DNA from: Acidobacteriaceae bacterium
GTDB taxonomy: Bacteria > Acidobacteriota > Terriglobia > Terriglobales > Acidobacteriaceae
DNA: 14,033 nt
Assembly (NCBI GenBank): GCA_003166055.1
Contig: PMWR01000519.1
Location: 2,733 to 16,765 of the forward strand
Direction of reading: 5' to 3'
This document shows, piece after piece, positions 13,330 to 14,033 of the stretch. Position 1 is the first letter of the stretch. Each line of letters starts with the position of its first letter. A model generated the notes under the pieces. It saw nothing but the letters and a program-made list of their open reading frames with translations, did no database searches and had not been told where the DNA came from. Made by a program: the position numbers and the translations under genes.

Positions 13330-14033
13330 ATGGCAACTGCAACAGAAAACCGGCTGGCCGAGCTCAAACTCCGAATGGCGACCCGCGAAGCCCATATCGG
13401 GATTATCGGGATGGGGTATGTGGGGCTTCCGCTGGCACTCCTTTTCAGCGGCGAACGCTTCCACGTGACGGGCTTCGATATAGCTCGCGACAAGGTGAGC
13501 AAGCTCAACGCCGGCGGCTCGTACATCGTCCGCATTCTGCCATCCGCCATTCAGCAGGCCCAGCAGACCGGCTTCCGCGCTACATCGGACTACTCCCAGA
13601 TCGCCAAAATGGATGCGGTCATCATCTGCGTCCCGACGCCGCTCAACGAGCATCACGAACCCGACCTCAGCTACGTCACCGGCACCATCGAGTCCATTGC
13701 GCCCCATATTCATTCGGGACAGTTGATCGTCCTCGAAAGCACCACCTATCCGGGCACCACCGAAGAAATCGTGGTCCCGCTGCTTGAAGCCGGCAACCTC
13801 CAAGCTCTGAAAGTGACGCGCAACGCCGATCAGCCCGGCGTCTACGTAGCCTTCTCGCCCGAACGCGAAGACCCCGGCAACGACACCGTAGCACGGCACG
13901 ATATTCCCAAGGTGGTTGGCGGCTGCAGCCCGCAGGCCACTGAGCTGGCCTCGGCTCTCTACGGTGCGATCTTTCGCCGCGTGGTTCCTGTCAGCAGCCC
14001 CTCGGTCGCAGAGATGACCAAGCTGCTTGAAAA
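13330..14033 (+). CDS. Nucleotide-sugar dehydrogenase, UDP-HexNAc 6-dehydrogenase-like, 3'-truncated
   Basis: The first 234 residues of a cytoplasmic UDP-glucose/GDP-mannose dehydrogenase-family enzyme, which oxidises C6 of a UDP-sugar to a uronate using two NAD+. The frame stays open to the window edge. Motifs: NAD-binding IGMGYVGLPLA (26-36) with the ribose-binding aspartate in GFD (D50), SYIVRI (64-69), CVPTPLNEH (100-108), ESTTYPGTTEE (136-146), FSPEREDPGN (175-184) and the start of the central domain, VAEMTKLLEN. SPEREDPGN is typical of WbpA/TviB/WecC-like UDP-GlcNAc (or ManNAc/GalNAc) dehydrogenases rather than UDP-glucose enzymes. The start at ATG 13330 gives a usual N-terminus (MATATENRLAELKLRM). 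GTG 13276 has AAGGA 9 nt upstream but would add an untypical proline-rich leader. Head-to-head with the epimerase, which supports a shared precursor pathway (inference). Confidence 0.9.
   Translation, partial: MATATENRLAELKLRMATREAHIGIIGMGYVGLPLALLFSGERFHVTGFDIARDKVSKLNAGGSYIVRILPSAIQQAQQTGFRATSDYSQIAKMDAVIICVPTPLNEHHEPDLSYVTGTIESIAPHIHSGQLIVLESTTYPGTTEEIVVPLLEAGNLQALKVTRNADQPGVYVAFSPEREDPGNDTVARHDIPKVVGGCSPQATELASALYGAIFRRVVPVSSPSVAEMTKLLE

Noticed and set aside
1..14033. Mobile elements, CRISPR arrays, tRNA or rRNA genes
   Set aside because: I found no transposase-like frame, no regularly spaced repeats and no tRNA-like cloverleaf on reading both strands. Short RNAs cannot be fully excluded by eye.

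Overview
The window comes from a GC-rich bacterial chromosome. The combination of NADH:quinone oxidoreductase genes next to an exopolysaccharide (EPS) locus, the codon style and the general look of the proteins suggest an Acidobacteriota (Terriglobia-like) organism. That placement is an impression from protein resemblance and has not been tested. I see no rRNA, tRNA, CRISPR array, transposase or phage gene.

Layout: (1) 1-2378, plus strand: the 3' part of nuoM and complete nuoN, the last genes of a respiratory complex I operon, joined by a GTGA overlap. (2) 2350-6136: three GT-B family-4 glycosyltransferases. The first is on the minus strand and overlaps the nuoN tail by 29 bp. The other two form a translationally coupled plus-strand pair. 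A 296-bp divergent spacer separates the two units. (3) 6143-12088, minus strand: a tightly packed EPS operon, in transcription order a PCP-OPX export protein, an O-antigen ligase/Wzy-like membrane protein, a MurJ-family flippase and a DUF2334 polysaccharide-deacetylase-like enzyme (junctions of 2 bp, 20 bp and a 4-bp overlap). (4) 12258-13205, minus strand: a UDP-HexNAc-4-epimerase-like SDR. (5) 13330 to the right edge, plus strand and divergent: a UDP-HexNAc 6-dehydrogenase, truncated by the window.

Together the EPS genes describe a Wzx/Wzy-type pathway. The dehydrogenase and epimerase would supply a UDP-N-acetyl-hexosaminuronate precursor, and the three GT4 enzymes would build the lipid-linked repeat unit. 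The deacetylase, which has no signal peptide, could trim acetyl groups on the cytoplasmic side. The MurJ-like protein would flip the unit, the Wzy/WaaL-like protein would polymerise or ligate it, and the PCP-OPX protein would control chain length and export it. No initiating phosphoglycosyltransferase or BY-kinase is visible, so the locus probably continues past the right edge.

The most unusual element is the 850-codon frame at 9536-12088. It joins a chain-length co-polymerase (Wzz/GNVR type) to an outer-membrane export protein (poly_export/SLBB) without a stop. At the exact junction lie a strong internal Shine-Dalgarno, tandem ATGs and a signal-peptide-like segment. Its leader carries an exact match to the 8-base core of the ops/JUMPstart element of RfaH-controlled polysaccharide operons, and a hairpin with a U-tract lies just upstream of that.
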